This document shows, in pieces, positions 52,931 to 62,136 of a stretch of DNA of 64,000 nt (within the stretch, counting starts at the first letter, position 1; each line of letters opens with the position of its first letter). The stretch spans positions 404,041-468,040 of the forward strand of contig NZ_JACIJF010000003.1 of NCBI RefSeq assembly GCF_014199255.1. The letters are read 5' to 3'. Source of the stretch: Sphingomonas xinjiangensis. Lineage in GTDB: Bacteria; Pseudomonadota; Alphaproteobacteria; Sphingomonadales; Sphingomonadaceae. The translations under genes were made by a program, and so were the position numbers. The notes below the pieces were generated by a model. That model did no database searches and was not told the origin of the DNA. It saw only the letters and a list, made by a program, of their open reading frames with translations.

Positions 52931-53329
52931 GTGAGCGCTAACTATTCCTTCCTCGTAGAACCCGAACGGGACCTAGTCCGGATCACCATGGGTGGCCTTT
53001 TCGGCCCCGATGACATCCAGGGCTTTCTGGCGGCGCGAAAAGCAGCCCACGCCAAACTGATCTGCCCGCGCAATGCCCACCTTACGCTGGTCGATTCGCG
53101 TGAGATGAAAATCCAGTCGCAAGACATGGTCACCGCCTTTCAAGGGGTGCTTGCAACACCGGAGTATCGCTCACGCCGGCTCGCCTTTGTGATCGGTCGC
53201 ACGCTGGCGCGGAGTCAGTTGCTGCGGGCTTTGTCGGGACGCGGTGCGTATTGCTTCGAGACCTTCCTGGAGGCCGAAGCATGGCTGTTCAGCCCAGCCG
53301 ACGAAGCGCCACTGCGGGTGGCAAGCTAG
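52931..53329 (+). CDS. Small protein of unknown function after rpoN (STAS/SpoIIAA-like?)
   Basis: 132 residues from a GTG start: YSFLVEPERDLVRITMGGLFGPDDIQGFLAARKAAH, then LTLVDSREMKIQSQDMVTAFQGVLATPEYRSRRLAFVIGRTLARSQLLRAL. The alternating pattern and the middle strand-helix resemble STAS/SpoIIAA-like folds, but I see no diagnostic motif. Starting further left overlaps rpoN. It lies 25 bp after rpoN, where hpf is usually found, and could be co-transcribed. Function unknown. Confidence 0.6.
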   Translation: MSANYSFLVEPERDLVRITMGGLFGPDDIQGFLAARKAAHAKLICPRNAHLTLVDSREMKIQSQDMVTAFQGVLATPEYRSRRLAFVIGRTLARSQLLRALSGRGAYCFETFLEAEAWLFSPADEAPLRVAS

Positions 53330-53423
53330 CCCATCAACGCGGCCGACCATGTTGAAGCGCCGGGGCAGCAACCGGCTACTCCCTTGAAACGTTTAAATCG
53401 CGCTTCACCAGACGTACCGGTGC

Positions 53424-54419
53424 TCAATCGTCTTCGTCTTCGAAACCGACCAGATCCAACGCGCGCGCCTTTATCTGGCGCATGCTGCACCAATGGACCA
53501 GCGCGTCTTCGCGGCCATGAGTCACCCAAACCTCGCGCGGCGCGATCTCCTGGATCGTATGCGTCAACTCGTCCCAATCGGCATGGTCGGACAGGATCAG
53601 CGGCAGTTCGACGTTGCGCTGGCGTGCACGCTGACGCACCCGCATCCAGCCTGAGGCCATGGCCGTGATCGGATCGGGCAGCCGGCGCGACCAGCGGTCA
53701 ATAAGCGCGCCGGGGGGGCACAGGATGATGCGGCGCTGGAGCTCAGCCTTGCTCGCGCCTGTGGCGGGGCGCAGGTCGCCAAGTTCCACGCCATGTTCGA
53801 CGTACAAGTCGCATAGCCGCTGCAAGGCACCGTGGATGTAGATGGGATCGTCATAACCCATCACGCGCAATTCGCGGATCACCCGCTGCGCCTTGCCCAG
53901 CGCATAGGCACCGACGACGATGCAGCGCCCTGGCTCGGCACGTAGCGCCACCAGCAGCTTGTCGAGTTCGTCGTGTGTCTCAGGGTGCACGAAGACCGGC
54001 AGCCCGAACGTTGCCTCGGTGATGAAGATGTCGCAAGGCACCGGCTGGAACGGTTCGCAGGTGGGATCTTCCCGCCGCTTGTAGTCGCCCGAGACCACCA
54101 CGCGCTCCCCGGCATGTTCGAGCACGATTTGGGATGAGCCGAGCACATGGCCGGCAGGCACGAAGCTGACGTCGACACTGCCCAGGCGCACCACCTCGCC
54201 ATAATCGCAGGGGCGGCCGTTCTGCGCACCGTAGCGGCAATCCATGATCGCCAACGTACCTGGCGTCGCCCAGACCTCGCCGTGCCCGCCGCGCGCGTGA
54301 TCGGCATGGCCATGCGTCACCAAGGCGCGCTCCACTGGTTGTGACGGATCGACCCACGCGTCCGCCGCGGGGATGTAGATGCCCGTCGAATGCGGTTCGA
54401 TCCAGCTGCCCAATGCCAT
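53424..54419 (-). CDS. Ligase-associated metallo-beta-lactamase-fold DNA exonuclease
   Basis: A 331-residue MBL/beta-CASP nuclease. The metal motif is THGHADH (His36, His38, Asp40, His41), with VVVSGDYKRRED, TEATFG and a C-terminal HADWDEL and WVTHGRED. It belongs to the DNA-repair exonucleases that occur with an ATP-dependent ligase and a DEXH helicase. The helicase gene is divergent, 330 bp away with one small gene in between; the ligase is at 45.2 kb. The start MALGSWIEP is chosen because the frame upstream is unconserved. Confidence 0.9.
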   Translation of the reverse strand: MALGSWIEPHSTGIYIPAADAWVDPSQPVERALVTHGHADHARGGHGEVWATPGTLAIMDCRYGAQNGRPCDYGEVVRLGSVDVSFVPAGHVLGSSQIVLEHAGERVVVSGDYKRREDPTCEPFQPVPCDIFITEATFGLPVFVHPETHDELDKLLVALRAEPGRCIVVGAYALGKAQRVIRELRVMGYDDPIYIHGALQRLCDLYVEHGVELGDLRPATGASKAELQRRIILCPPGALIDRWSRRLPDPITAMASGWMRVRQRARQRNVELPLILSDHADWDELTHTIQEIAPREVWVTHGREDALVHWCSMRQIKARALDLVGFEDEDD

Positions 54420-54516
54420 GGTAGCAATATGGTTGGCGCAGTGCCTGGGTTCCACTTGGGATCGAAAGCACCCGCGACTTCGTTGAGCCCGACAAGAGAA
54501 CCGGAGAGGTGCACCA

Positions 54517-54708
54517 ATGGACCTATCGAACATTCAAGGCGTGATGGTGATCGTTGGCCCGATCTTGTTGGCCATCGCAATCGCGTGGGCGATGCTGCAC
54601 AATCGTGGATCGCGCAAGGACGTCGCACATACCGAAGCTGCGACACGCGAACGGTATGATCAGCAGGATCGCGAGGACAAGGCACGCCAGAATGGCGGCG
54701 TTGCCTAA
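54517..54708 (+). CDS. Small single-pass membrane protein
   Basis: 63 residues: one N-terminal hydrophobic segment (VMVIVGPILLAIAIAWAML) followed by a charged cytoplasmic tail rich in Arg, Asp and Glu (EAATRERYDQQDREDKARQ). GGAGAGG lies before the ATG. It sits between the divergent repair exonuclease and helicase genes. No known family or function. Confidence 0.68.
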   Translation: MDLSNIQGVMVIVGPILLAIAIAWAMLHNRGSRKDVAHTEAATRERYDQQDREDKARQNGGVA

Positions 54709-54748
54709 AGCCCTTGCGGACCGAGCGGGATCGCGCCACCGCTAACGC

Positions 54749-57172
54749 GTGAGCGATCCCACCGTCGCACTTCCCGAAATTCTAGCAGGCTGGTTCGCCA
54801 AGCGCGGCTGGGCGCCACGTCGGCATCAATTGGAAATGGCGGCAGCCGCCAAAGGGGGCCGCCACGCATTGCTGGTCGCCCCAACCGGTGCCGGCAAGAC
54901 TTTGGCGGGATTTCTGCCGACGCTGATCGATCTGGTAGAGCGTCCCGTAGAGGGACTGCACACGCTCTATATCTCGCCCCTCAAGGCGCTTGCGGTTGAC
55001 GTTCAGCGCAACTTGCTGACGCCTATAGATGAAATGAAGCTGCCGATCCGCGTGGAGACGCGCTCCGGCGACACGCCGTCTGACCGCAAACTGCGGCAGC
55101 GCGCACGCCCGCCGCAGATCCTGCTCACCACGCCGGAATCGCTGAGCCTGTTGCTGTCCTATGAAGACAGCCTGACCATGTTCACCGACCTGAAGACCGT
55201 TGTGATCGACGAGGTTCATGCCTTCGCCACCGGTAAGCGAGGCGACCTGCTGTCGTTGGCGATGGCGCGGCTACAACGACTTGCGCCGGGCCTCAGGCGC
55301 GTGGCGCTTTCGGCAACGGTTCGCGATCCGGATGGGTATCGCGCCTGGCTGGCACCTGACGGCGATATCGATACGGTGACACTGGTCGAAGGCGACAAGG
55401 GCGCCGACCCACACATCACTATCCTGCTGCCGGAGGGACGCGTTCCCTGGGCCGGGCATTCGGGCGTCTATGCCATTCCGCAAGTAATGGCCGAGATCGA
55501 GACCCACAAGACGACCATCGTCTTCTGCAACACGCGCGGGCTGGCGGAACTGGTATTTCAGCAGCTCTGGAAGGTGAACGAGCTGAAGCTCCCGATCGGG
55601 GTGCACCATGGCAGCTTGAGCTTGGAGGCGCGGCGCAAGGCCGAACAAGCGATGGCGAACGGGCAGTTGCGCGCCCTCGTTGCGACGGCGAGTCTGGACC
55701 TCGGCGTAGACTGGGGCGACGTGGATTGCGTGATCCAGATGGGCGCGCCCAAGGGATCGTCGCGGCTGCTGCAGCGGATCGGGCGCGCCAACCACCGCAT
55801 CGACGAGCCGTCGGAGGCAGTGCTGATCCCCGGCAACCGTTTCGAATATTTGGAAGCACGGGCAGCGCTGGACGCAGTAGAGGAAGGCGAGCTCGACATT
55901 GACATCTTCCGCCCCGGCGCGCTGGATGTGCTGGCGCAGCATGTGATGGGGTGCGCCTGTGCTGCTCCGTTTGTGGCGACGGAGATGCTCGACGAAGTGC
56001 GCAGCGCGCTGCCTTATTCGGCGCTGGGCGACGACATCTTCGACCGGGTACTCCACTTCATCGCCGACGGCGGCTATTCGCTGAAGGCCTATGATCGGTT
56101 CAAGCGGCTGACCAAAGGTCAGGACGGCATGTGGCGCGTGACCAAGCCAGGATTTGTTGCGCAGCATCGGCTGAACGCCGGCATCATCGTCGAAGCGCCT
56201 ATGCTGGAAGTCCGGTTCAAGAATGGCCGCAGGCTCGGCAAGGTCGAGGAGGCGTTCGGCACGCAGCTCGCGCCGGGCGACACCTTCTTCTTTGCCGGAC
56301 TCGCACTGGAGGTTGAGCGAGTCGAGCTGACCGATCTCATCGTCCGCGCCACGTCCAAACAGGCCCGCTTCGTGTCGTATATGGGCGCGCGGCTCGCGAT
56401 CACCTCCACGCTCGCCGATCGGGTGCGGGTGTTTCTGCACGACCAGAGCCAATGGGCGCGCTTCCCGGGCGACGTCCGCGAGTGGCTGGAAGTGCAGTTG
56501 CATCGCTCAGTCCTGCCGGAACCCGGCCAGCTACTTGTCGAAACCTTCCCGCACGAGGGGCGTCACCACATGGTGGCCTATAGCTTTGAGGGGTGGAACG
56601 CGCACCAGTCGCTCGGCATGTTACTCACCCGGCGGATGGAGGCAATGGGACTTAAGCCACTAGGCTTCGTCGCCAATGACTATGCGCTTGCGGTATACGG
56701 GTTGGAGAAGATCACCGACCCGGCGGCCTTGTTCTCACCCGACATCCTGGAGCACGAATTCGTCGACTGGGTGCAGCAATCCGCGCTGCTCAAGCGAGCG
56801 TTCCGCGAAGTCGCAATCATCGGCGGGTTGGTCGAGCGCCAGGTGCCGGGCAGGAAGAAGAGCGGGCGACAGGTCACTTTCTCGACTGATCTGATTTACG
56901 ACGTGCTGCGCAAATATGAGCCGGATCACTTGCTGCTGCGCGCCGCTTGGGAGGATGCGCGCGCACGGATGACCGATGTCGGACGACTGGCGCGGCTGCT
57001 GGATGGGGCAGCCGAGCAGATGCTGCATGTCGATTTGGAGCGGGTGAGCCCGATGGCGGTGCCGGTGCTGATCATGATTGGCCGCGAGAAGGTTGTGCAG
57101 GGATCCGGCGAGGACGCGCTATGGGCGGAAGCCGAGGCGGCAATCGCAGCTGAAGCGATGCGCGTCGACTGA
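54749..57172 (+). CDS. Ligase-associated DEXH-box helicase (Lhr-type)
   Basis: 807 residues. Walker A is APTGAGKT with Lys50, motif II is DEVH (Asp154-His157), with SATVRDPDGY and QRIGRANHRIDEPSEAVLIPG as motifs III and VI, and a long C-terminal winged-helix/Lhr-core region. It is the helicase of the ligase-associated repair set. The start is GTG; no earlier start is supported. The partner phosphoesterase often found next to this helicase is absent: the next gene is a broken retropepsin. Confidence 0.92.
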   Translation: MSDPTVALPEILAGWFAKRGWAPRRHQLEMAAAAKGGRHALLVAPTGAGKTLAGFLPTLIDLVERPVEGLHTLYISPLKALAVDVQRNLLTPIDEMKLPIRVETRSGDTPSDRKLRQRARPPQILLTTPESLSLLLSYEDSLTMFTDLKTVVIDEVHAFATGKRGDLLSLAMARLQRLAPGLRRVALSATVRDPDGYRAWLAPDGDIDTVTLVEGDKGADPHITILLPEGRVPWAGHSGVYAIPQVMAEIETHKTTIVFCNTRGLAELVFQQLWKVNELKLPIGVHHGSLSLEARRKAEQAMANGQLRALVATASLDLGVDWGDVDCVIQMGAPKGSSRLLQRIGRANHRIDEPSEAVLIPGNRFEYLEARAALDAVEEGELDIDIFRPGALDVLAQHVMGCACAAPFVATEMLDEVRSALPYSALGDDIFDRVLHFIADGGYSLKAYDRFKRLTKGQDGMWRVTKPGFVAQHRLNAGIIVEAPMLEVRFKNGRRLGKVEEAFGTQLAPGDTFFFAGLALEVERVELTDLIVRATSKQARFVSYMGARLAITSTLADRVRVFLHDQSQWARFPGDVREWLEVQLHRSVLPEPGQLLVETFPHEGRHHMVAYSFEGWNAHQSLGMLLTRRMEAMGLKPLGFVANDYALAVYGLEKITDPAALFSPDILEHEFVDWVQQSALLKRAFREVAIIGGLVERQVPGRKKSGRQVTFSTDLIYDVLRKYEPDHLLLRAAWEDARARMTDVGRLARLLDGAAEQMLHVDLERVSPMAVPVLIMIGREKVVQGSGEDALWAEAEAAIAAEAMRVD

Positions 57173-57223
57173 GGTTCGCCTGCGCGGGTTGTTGCGCAGC
57201 ATGGACAGGCGTATTCTTACTCG

Positions 57224-57780
57224 ATGGAGCGAGTCTGCCGGCCTCTTCTACCATTGGTTCTACTGGCTGGCGGCTCCGTATGCGCGCAGGACCTGCCGGA
57301 TGAAGCGTCATCCTTAACGGAGCTATCGCCCGAGGCCATATTGCTGGCGCTCGAACAGATCGACGCACGGCTGACGGTGCCAGTTTCGGTAGGCCGTAAC
57401 GGCCCATACCACTTCATCATCGACACCGGAGCTGAGCGGTCGGTCATCGCGCGCGAGTTGGCGCAGGTGCTTCAGCTGGCTTCGGGCAGGCCGGTGTTGC
57501 TTACCACGATGACTGGGTCAGCAGAGTCGAGACCGCGTAGGCGGGTACAGTTCGGATCGCTGCCGGTGGCGTTTGCCGACGTGGAACCGTTTCGCCGCTT
57601 CGACCTGGCCGAACAGCCCGCGCTGCTGCTCGGTATGGACGCGTTGCGCAGTTTCCGGCGCGTCGATATTGACTCTCTCCCAACCGGCAGATGCGCTTTG
57701 TCATGCCGAAGAAGCTGCGCGAGGTGCGCAACTCCACGCCGAGCGGCCGCGGATCGGGTCCAGGCGGCATACAGCCCTAG
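57224..57780 (+). pseudogene. Retropepsin-like secreted aspartic protease, frameshifted near its end
   Basis: The first 150 codons encode a signal peptide, FIIDTGAERS with Asp67, and TMTGSAESRPRRRVQFGSL, a single retropepsin-like domain that ends in the family's usual LLLGMDALRSFRRVDID. At about 57674-57684 (a CTCTCCC run) the frame must shift: the typical ending, NRQMRFVMPKKLREVR, continues in another frame to TAG at 57778. In the original frame the ORF runs on to 58057 as nonsense overlapping the next gene. Either a real mutation or a sequencing error; the catalytic domain itself is intact. Confidence 0.75.
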
Positions 57781-57837
57781 GCAGCCCCCACCATTATGCG
57801 CATTGACGCTATCGGCAGAGCCTGATTGGCTGGCGAC

Positions 57838-59271
57838 ATGGCTGTTCTTTCGCGTTCGACGCTCGCTACCGTTCCCATCGACATCCTGCGCCCCAGGCAT
57901 GATCCGGCGACGCTGCGCACCGGCATCGTCCATTTCGGGCCGGGGGCGTTCCACCGTGCCCATCAGGCGCATTATGTCGATCGAGTGCTTGACGCCGATC
58001 CTCGCTGGGGAATTGCTGCGGTTTCGCTGCGCAGTGGAAGCACCACCGAAGCGTTGAAGCGGCAAGACGGGCTGTACACATTGGCGGTGATCGCTCCCGA
58101 GCCGAAGATGCGGGTGCTAGCGGCGCATTCCGATGCGATCGGGCCGGGTGAGGGGGCACGTCTGCGCGCGCTGCTGGCAGATCCGGCGGTGCGGATCGCG
58201 ACCAGCACCGTGACCGAGAAAGGCTATTGCCTGGGGAGCGACGGGACGTTGGACTTCGCGCATCCCGACATCGTCCATGACCTTCAGCAGCCCGACGCGC
58301 CGGTAAGCGTTGTAGGCTGGATTGTTGCTGGTTTGGGGGATCGGCGAGCGGCGGGGTTGGCGCCGTTCGCGATGTTGTGCTGCGACAACATGACAGGGAA
58401 TGGCACCAAGCTTCGCGCCGCTTGCGCGGCGCTGGCGCAAGCGCGCGATCCGGATCTTGCCAAATGGATTGAGGCTGAGGCCAAGTTCCCGGACTCGATG
58501 GTGGACTCGATCACTCCGGCAAGCGACGCCGCGTTCCTGGACCAAGTGGCGGGGACGTTGGGCCTTGTGGATGCGGCGGCGGTGCAGCGCGAACCCTTTG
58601 CCCAGTGGGTGCTGCAACGCTTCGACTTTGCCGACGGCCCTGATCTCGCTGCGGCTGGTGTGACGATGACCGACGATGTGCGGGGCTATGAGCAGGCCAA
58701 GCTGCGCATTCTGAATGGCGCGCACTCCAGCCTGGCCTATATCGGGCTCGCCTTGGGGCATGAGACGGTGTTCGAAGCAATGTCCGACCATGCGCTCGGC
58801 GGGTTCGTGGCGCGACTAATGCACGAGGACATAGCCGCGTCGCTGAGCCGCGTCGCAGGATTGGATCTCGCAGGCTATGCGGATGCAGTGCTGGAGCGGT
58901 TCCGCAACCCAGCGATCCGCCACCTTTTGTCGCAGATCGCCTGGGATGGATCGCAAAAGCTGCCTTACCGCCTACTCGAAACAGTCGCGGAGGCGCTGGA
59001 CGCTGGGCGGAGCGTCGAGCGGCTGGCGGTGCCGGTGGCGGCATGGATGGCATTCGTGCGACGAAAGGCGCTTTCGGGGGAGACAATCACCGACCCGCTA
59101 GCCGGCATGCTGGCTTCGGCGGCGACCACAGGTGAGCCGGTTGCGGACCTGCTGGCGATGCGACAGGTGTTCCCGGCGCGCGTGGCCCAGGATGCGCGGT
59201 TCCGCGAGGCTGCAGCGGCCGCGTTTTCACGCTTTATTGCAGACGATGTCGAGGCGCTGCTTACGCGCTAA
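57838..59271 (+). CDS. Mannitol dehydrogenase family protein
   Basis: A 477-residue NAD-dependent polyol dehydrogenase. The N-terminal cofactor domain has GIVHFGPGAFHRAHQAHYVDRV, the middle region has CDNMTGNG and DSMVDSITPA, and the C-terminal domain has KLRILNGAHSSLAYIG with the active Lys. It likely oxidises mannitol, fructuronate or a related sugar alcohol or acid. The ATG at 57838 is chosen; a TTG 12 bp upstream is possible. No sugar transporter is adjacent. Confidence 0.9.
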   Translation: MAVLSRSTLATVPIDILRPRHDPATLRTGIVHFGPGAFHRAHQAHYVDRVLDADPRWGIAAVSLRSGSTTEALKRQDGLYTLAVIAPEPKMRVLAAHSDAIGPGEGARLRALLADPAVRIATSTVTEKGYCLGSDGTLDFAHPDIVHDLQQPDAPVSVVGWIVAGLGDRRAAGLAPFAMLCCDNMTGNGTKLRAACAALAQARDPDLAKWIEAEAKFPDSMVDSITPASDAAFLDQVAGTLGLVDAAAVQREPFAQWVLQRFDFADGPDLAAAGVTMTDDVRGYEQAKLRILNGAHSSLAYIGLALGHETVFEAMSDHALGGFVARLMHEDIAASLSRVAGLDLAGYADAVLERFRNPAIRHLLSQIAWDGSQKLPYRLLETVAEALDAGRSVERLAVPVAAWMAFVRRKALSGETITDPLAGMLASAATTGEPVADLLAMRQVFPARVAQDARFREAAAAAFSRFIADDVEALLTR

Positions 59272-59289
59272 TCCGTTGGGCAAGCCTCC

Positions 59290-59315
59290 ACGACCAGCGT
59301 AGCTGGCGTCCTTTT
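59290..59315 (+). terminator. Probable terminator after the mannitol dehydrogenase gene
   Basis: ACG-A-CCAGC / GCTGG-CGT (8 bp with one bulged base, loop GTA) followed by CCTTTT, 18 bp after the stop. It lies between convergent genes. Confidence 0.5.
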
Positions 59316-59330
59316 CCCCGTAAGCGGCAT

Positions 59331-60428
59331 TCAGAGGGCGGTGATTTCGCCGTTGTGGAGAGTGTGCGTGCAGAGCTGGGCCTGCGGCGTGTCGCTCGCT
59401 TCAAGCGCGGCGACGGTGACCCAACCTTGCGCCCGCAGGGTCCGCCCCTCCTCGGTACGCGTGCCATAGGGCAGGAACAGGCGGGTGCGTTCGGCGGTAC
59501 CGAGGCCAGTGTCGAGCACCGGATCGGCGTACAGCGAGAAGCCGACGGCGGGTTCCTCTCTGCCCTCGTCATGAAGCACTGTGTAGGTGCCGCCCCGGCC
59601 GATTTCGGCGCGAACCCCTTGCGCGAAGAGCGAGAAGCCCAGCCAGCTTTGATATTCAAAACCATGGCGTTCGGTTGGATCGAGCGTGAGCGCGACCTGA
59701 CCGTCCAGGCTGGAGGCAATGCGCGAAATGCCGTCAAGGCGGCTGGCGAGCGCGTTGCCCGCGTCGATGGAGCGCAGCTTGGCCATCGCACGCTCGAACG
59801 GGCCGGCGGCCTCGATCAGCGGCAGGTAGCGGCGGTCGATCGCAGCAACGCCGCCGGCATCCTTGGCGTCGAGCCGGTCGCGCAGAGTCTCGAGCGTAGC
59901 TGGATCAAGCCGCCCGGCGGCAAGCGTGTCGACCAAGTCCGGCAGCGTGAAGTCGATGGCGAGGCCAGTGATGCCGGCGGCGTGCAGGGCCTCAATCGCG
60001 ACCTGGACGACCTCACTTGCGGCGGCGACCGAATCGAGGCCGATCAGTTCGGCGCCGATCTGGCGCATCGCGCGCTGCGGATCCAGTTCAGAGCCGCTAA
60101 GGCGCAGCACCTGGCCGGCATAGCAAAGGCGCACGGGGCGCGGGTGGTGGCCCATGCGGGTGGCAGCGATGCGTCCGACCTGCGCAGTAAGATCGGGGCG
60201 GATCGCCAGCGTGCGCTGCGACACCGGATCGATGAAGCGCACCGCGTCGCGGACGCCCCCGGCCTTGAGGCGCGTGGCGAGCTCGTCGGCAAATTCGGCA
60301 AGCGGCGGATCGACCTGCTCATAGCCATAAAGGCGCGCGTGGCCGAGCACGCGCGCCTCCAGGCGGGCCGCCGCGTCGGCGGCGGGTGGCAGACGGTCGT
60401 GAAATCCTTCGGGCAGCAATCCGGTCAT
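59331..60428 (-). CDS. hisZ: ATP phosphoribosyltransferase regulatory subunit HisZ
   Basis: 365 residues of the class II aminoacyl-tRNA-synthetase fold without tRNA-binding parts: starts LLPEGFHDRLPPAADAAARLEARVLGHARLYGYEQVDPPL, then FIDPVSQRTLAIRPDLTAQVGRIAATRM and SWLGFSLFAQGVRAEIGRGGTYT. HisZ activates the short HisG in histidine synthesis. It is 20 bp downstream of serA, likely in the same transcript; hisG is not in the window. Confidence 0.9.
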   Translation of the reverse strand: MTGLLPEGFHDRLPPAADAAARLEARVLGHARLYGYEQVDPPLAEFADELATRLKAGGVRDAVRFIDPVSQRTLAIRPDLTAQVGRIAATRMGHHPRPVRLCYAGQVLRLSGSELDPQRAMRQIGAELIGLDSVAAASEVVQVAIEALHAAGITGLAIDFTLPDLVDTLAAGRLDPATLETLRDRLDAKDAGGVAAIDRRYLPLIEAAGPFERAMAKLRSIDAGNALASRLDGISRIASSLDGQVALTLDPTERHGFEYQSWLGFSLFAQGVRAEIGRGGTYTVLHDEGREEPAVGFSLYADPVLDTGLGTAERTRLFLPYGTRTEEGRTLRAQGWVTVAALEASDTPQAQLCTHTLHNGEITAL

Positions 60429-60448
60429 GACGCTGCCCGCTATCGGAT

Positions 60449-62026
60449 TCAGAAGTTGAGCGCCATGGCGGTTTTCACGCCAGGAAGCGCACGGACGCGG
60501 GTGATCAGATCCGTCGACACCTGCCCGTCGACCGAGAGCAACAGCACCGCCTCGCCGCCGGCCTGACGACGGCCGAGGTGGAAGGTGCCGATGTTGACGC
60601 CTGCTTCGCCAAGCGTGGTGCCGAGGCGCCCGATGAAGCCCGGGGCGTCTTCGTTGACGATGTAGAGCATCGGGCCGGCAAGATCGGCCTCGACCTTGAT
60701 GCCGAACAGCTCGACCAGACGAGGCGCCTGGTTACCAAACAGCGTGCCCGCGACCGAGCGATCGCCGGTCTGAGTGCCGACGGTGACGCGGACCAGCGTA
60801 TGGTAGTCGCCCTCGCGCTCATGGCGCACTTCACGGACGTCGAGCCCGCGTTCCTTGGCGAGGAACGGCGCGTTGACCATGTTCACCGTGTCCGAATGAA
60901 CCCGCATCAGGCCGGCCAGCACTGCGCCGGTGATCGGCTTCTGGTTGAGCTCGGCAGCGGCGCCCTCGACTTCGATGGCGATGTTCGAGAGGTCGCTGGT
61001 GGCAAGCTGGCCGACCAGGCTGCCCAGCTTCTCGGCAAGCGCCATGTACGGCTTGAGGCGCGGCGCCTCCTCCGCCGACAGGCTCGGCATGTTGAGCGCG
61101 TTGGTGACCCCGCCCGAGACGAGATAATCGGCCATCTGTTCGGCGACCTGAATCGCGACATTGACCTGCGCTTCGCTGGTCGAAGCGCCGAGATGCGGCG
61201 TCGAGATGAAGTTAGGCGTGCCGAACAGCGGCGACTCCTTGGCCGGCTCCGTCACGAACACGTCGAGCGCGGCGCCGCCGACATGGCCGGAGTCGAGGCA
61301 TTCCTTAAGCGCTGCTTCGTCGATCAGCCCGCCGCGCGCACAGTTGATGATGCGCACGCCCTTCTTGGTCTTGGCAAGGTTCTCGCGGCTGAGGATGTTG
61401 CGGGTCTGGTCAGTCAGCGGCGTGTGCAGCGTGATGAAGTCGGCGCGCAGCAGCAGGTCGTCGAGGCTCATTTTCTCGACGCCCATCTCGATCGCGCGCT
61501 CTGGCGTCAGGAAGGGATCATAGGCGATCACCTTCATCTTGAGGCCCAGCGCACGATCGGCGACGATCGAGCCGATATTGCCCGCGCCGATCAGGCCGAG
61601 CGTCTTGCCGGTGACCTCGACGCCCATGAAGCGGTTCTTCTCCCACTTGCCGGCCTGAGTGGACCTGTCGGCTTCGGGCAGGTCGCGGGCGAGCGCGAAC
61701 ATCAGCGCGATGGCATGCTCGGCGGTGGTGATCGAATTGCCGAATGGGGTGTTCATCACCACCACGCCCTTTGCCGACGCGCTGGGAATGTCCACATTGT
61801 CGACGCCGATGCCGGCGCGGCCGACGACTTTCAGATTGGTCGCGTGCTCGAGAATGTCCTTGGTCACCTTGGTCGAGCTGCGGATCGCCAGGCCGTCATA
61901 CTGGCCGATGATCGCCTTCAGTTCGTCGGGGGTCTTGCCGGTGATCTCATCGACCTCGACGCCGCGCTCGCGGAAGATCTGCGCGGCCTTAGGGTCCATC
62001 TTGTCGGAAATTAGTACCTTGGGCAT
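60449..62026 (-). CDS. serA: D-3-phosphoglycerate dehydrogenase
   Basis: A 525-residue long-form SerA: MPKVLISDKMDPKAAQIFRERGVEVDE, the NAD motif GLIGAGNIGS, catalytic Arg/Glu/His in CARGGLIDEAAL, EP and STPHLGASTSEAQ, then an intervening domain and a C-terminal ACT domain (DAPGFIGRLGTTLGEAGVNIGTFHLGR). It makes 3-phosphohydroxypyruvate, the substrate for the next enzyme SerC, encoded just upstream. The ACT domain suggests feedback control by serine. The start is MPKVLI, not the ATG at 62053. Confidence 0.97.
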   Translation of the reverse strand: MPKVLISDKMDPKAAQIFRERGVEVDEITGKTPDELKAIIGQYDGLAIRSSTKVTKDILEHATNLKVVGRAGIGVDNVDIPSASAKGVVVMNTPFGNSITTAEHAIALMFALARDLPEADRSTQAGKWEKNRFMGVEVTGKTLGLIGAGNIGSIVADRALGLKMKVIAYDPFLTPERAIEMGVEKMSLDDLLLRADFITLHTPLTDQTRNILSRENLAKTKKGVRIINCARGGLIDEAALKECLDSGHVGGAALDVFVTEPAKESPLFGTPNFISTPHLGASTSEAQVNVAIQVAEQMADYLVSGGVTNALNMPSLSAEEAPRLKPYMALAEKLGSLVGQLATSDLSNIAIEVEGAAAELNQKPITGAVLAGLMRVHSDTVNMVNAPFLAKERGLDVREVRHEREGDYHTLVRVTVGTQTGDRSVAGTLFGNQAPRLVELFGIKVEADLAGPMLYIVNEDAPGFIGRLGTTLGEAGVNIGTFHLGRRQAGGEAVLLLSVDGQVSTDLITRVRALPGVKTAMALNF

Positions 62027-62071
62027 TTGGAATGTCCTTGATCTTACCGTCACCTACCCCTTGAGCCGGGA

Positions 62072-62125
62072 GCCCGCCCTCGCGGGCGACGGTTGAATAG
62101 CTGGACCCCGGCGCAAGGCCGGGGT
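62072..62125. repeat. Two short hairpin repeats between serC and serA
   Basis: GCCCGC/GCGGGC (62072-62077 and 62082-62087, loop CCTC) and ACCCCGGC/GCCGGGGT (62105-62112 and 62118-62125, loop GCAAG). The second, in the context CTGGACCCCGGC, resembles a dispersed repeat common in sphingomonads and rhizobia (CTGGA...CCGGGGTGACG). It is within the serC-serA operon. Confidence 0.75.
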
Positions 62126-62136
62126 GACGATGTGGG

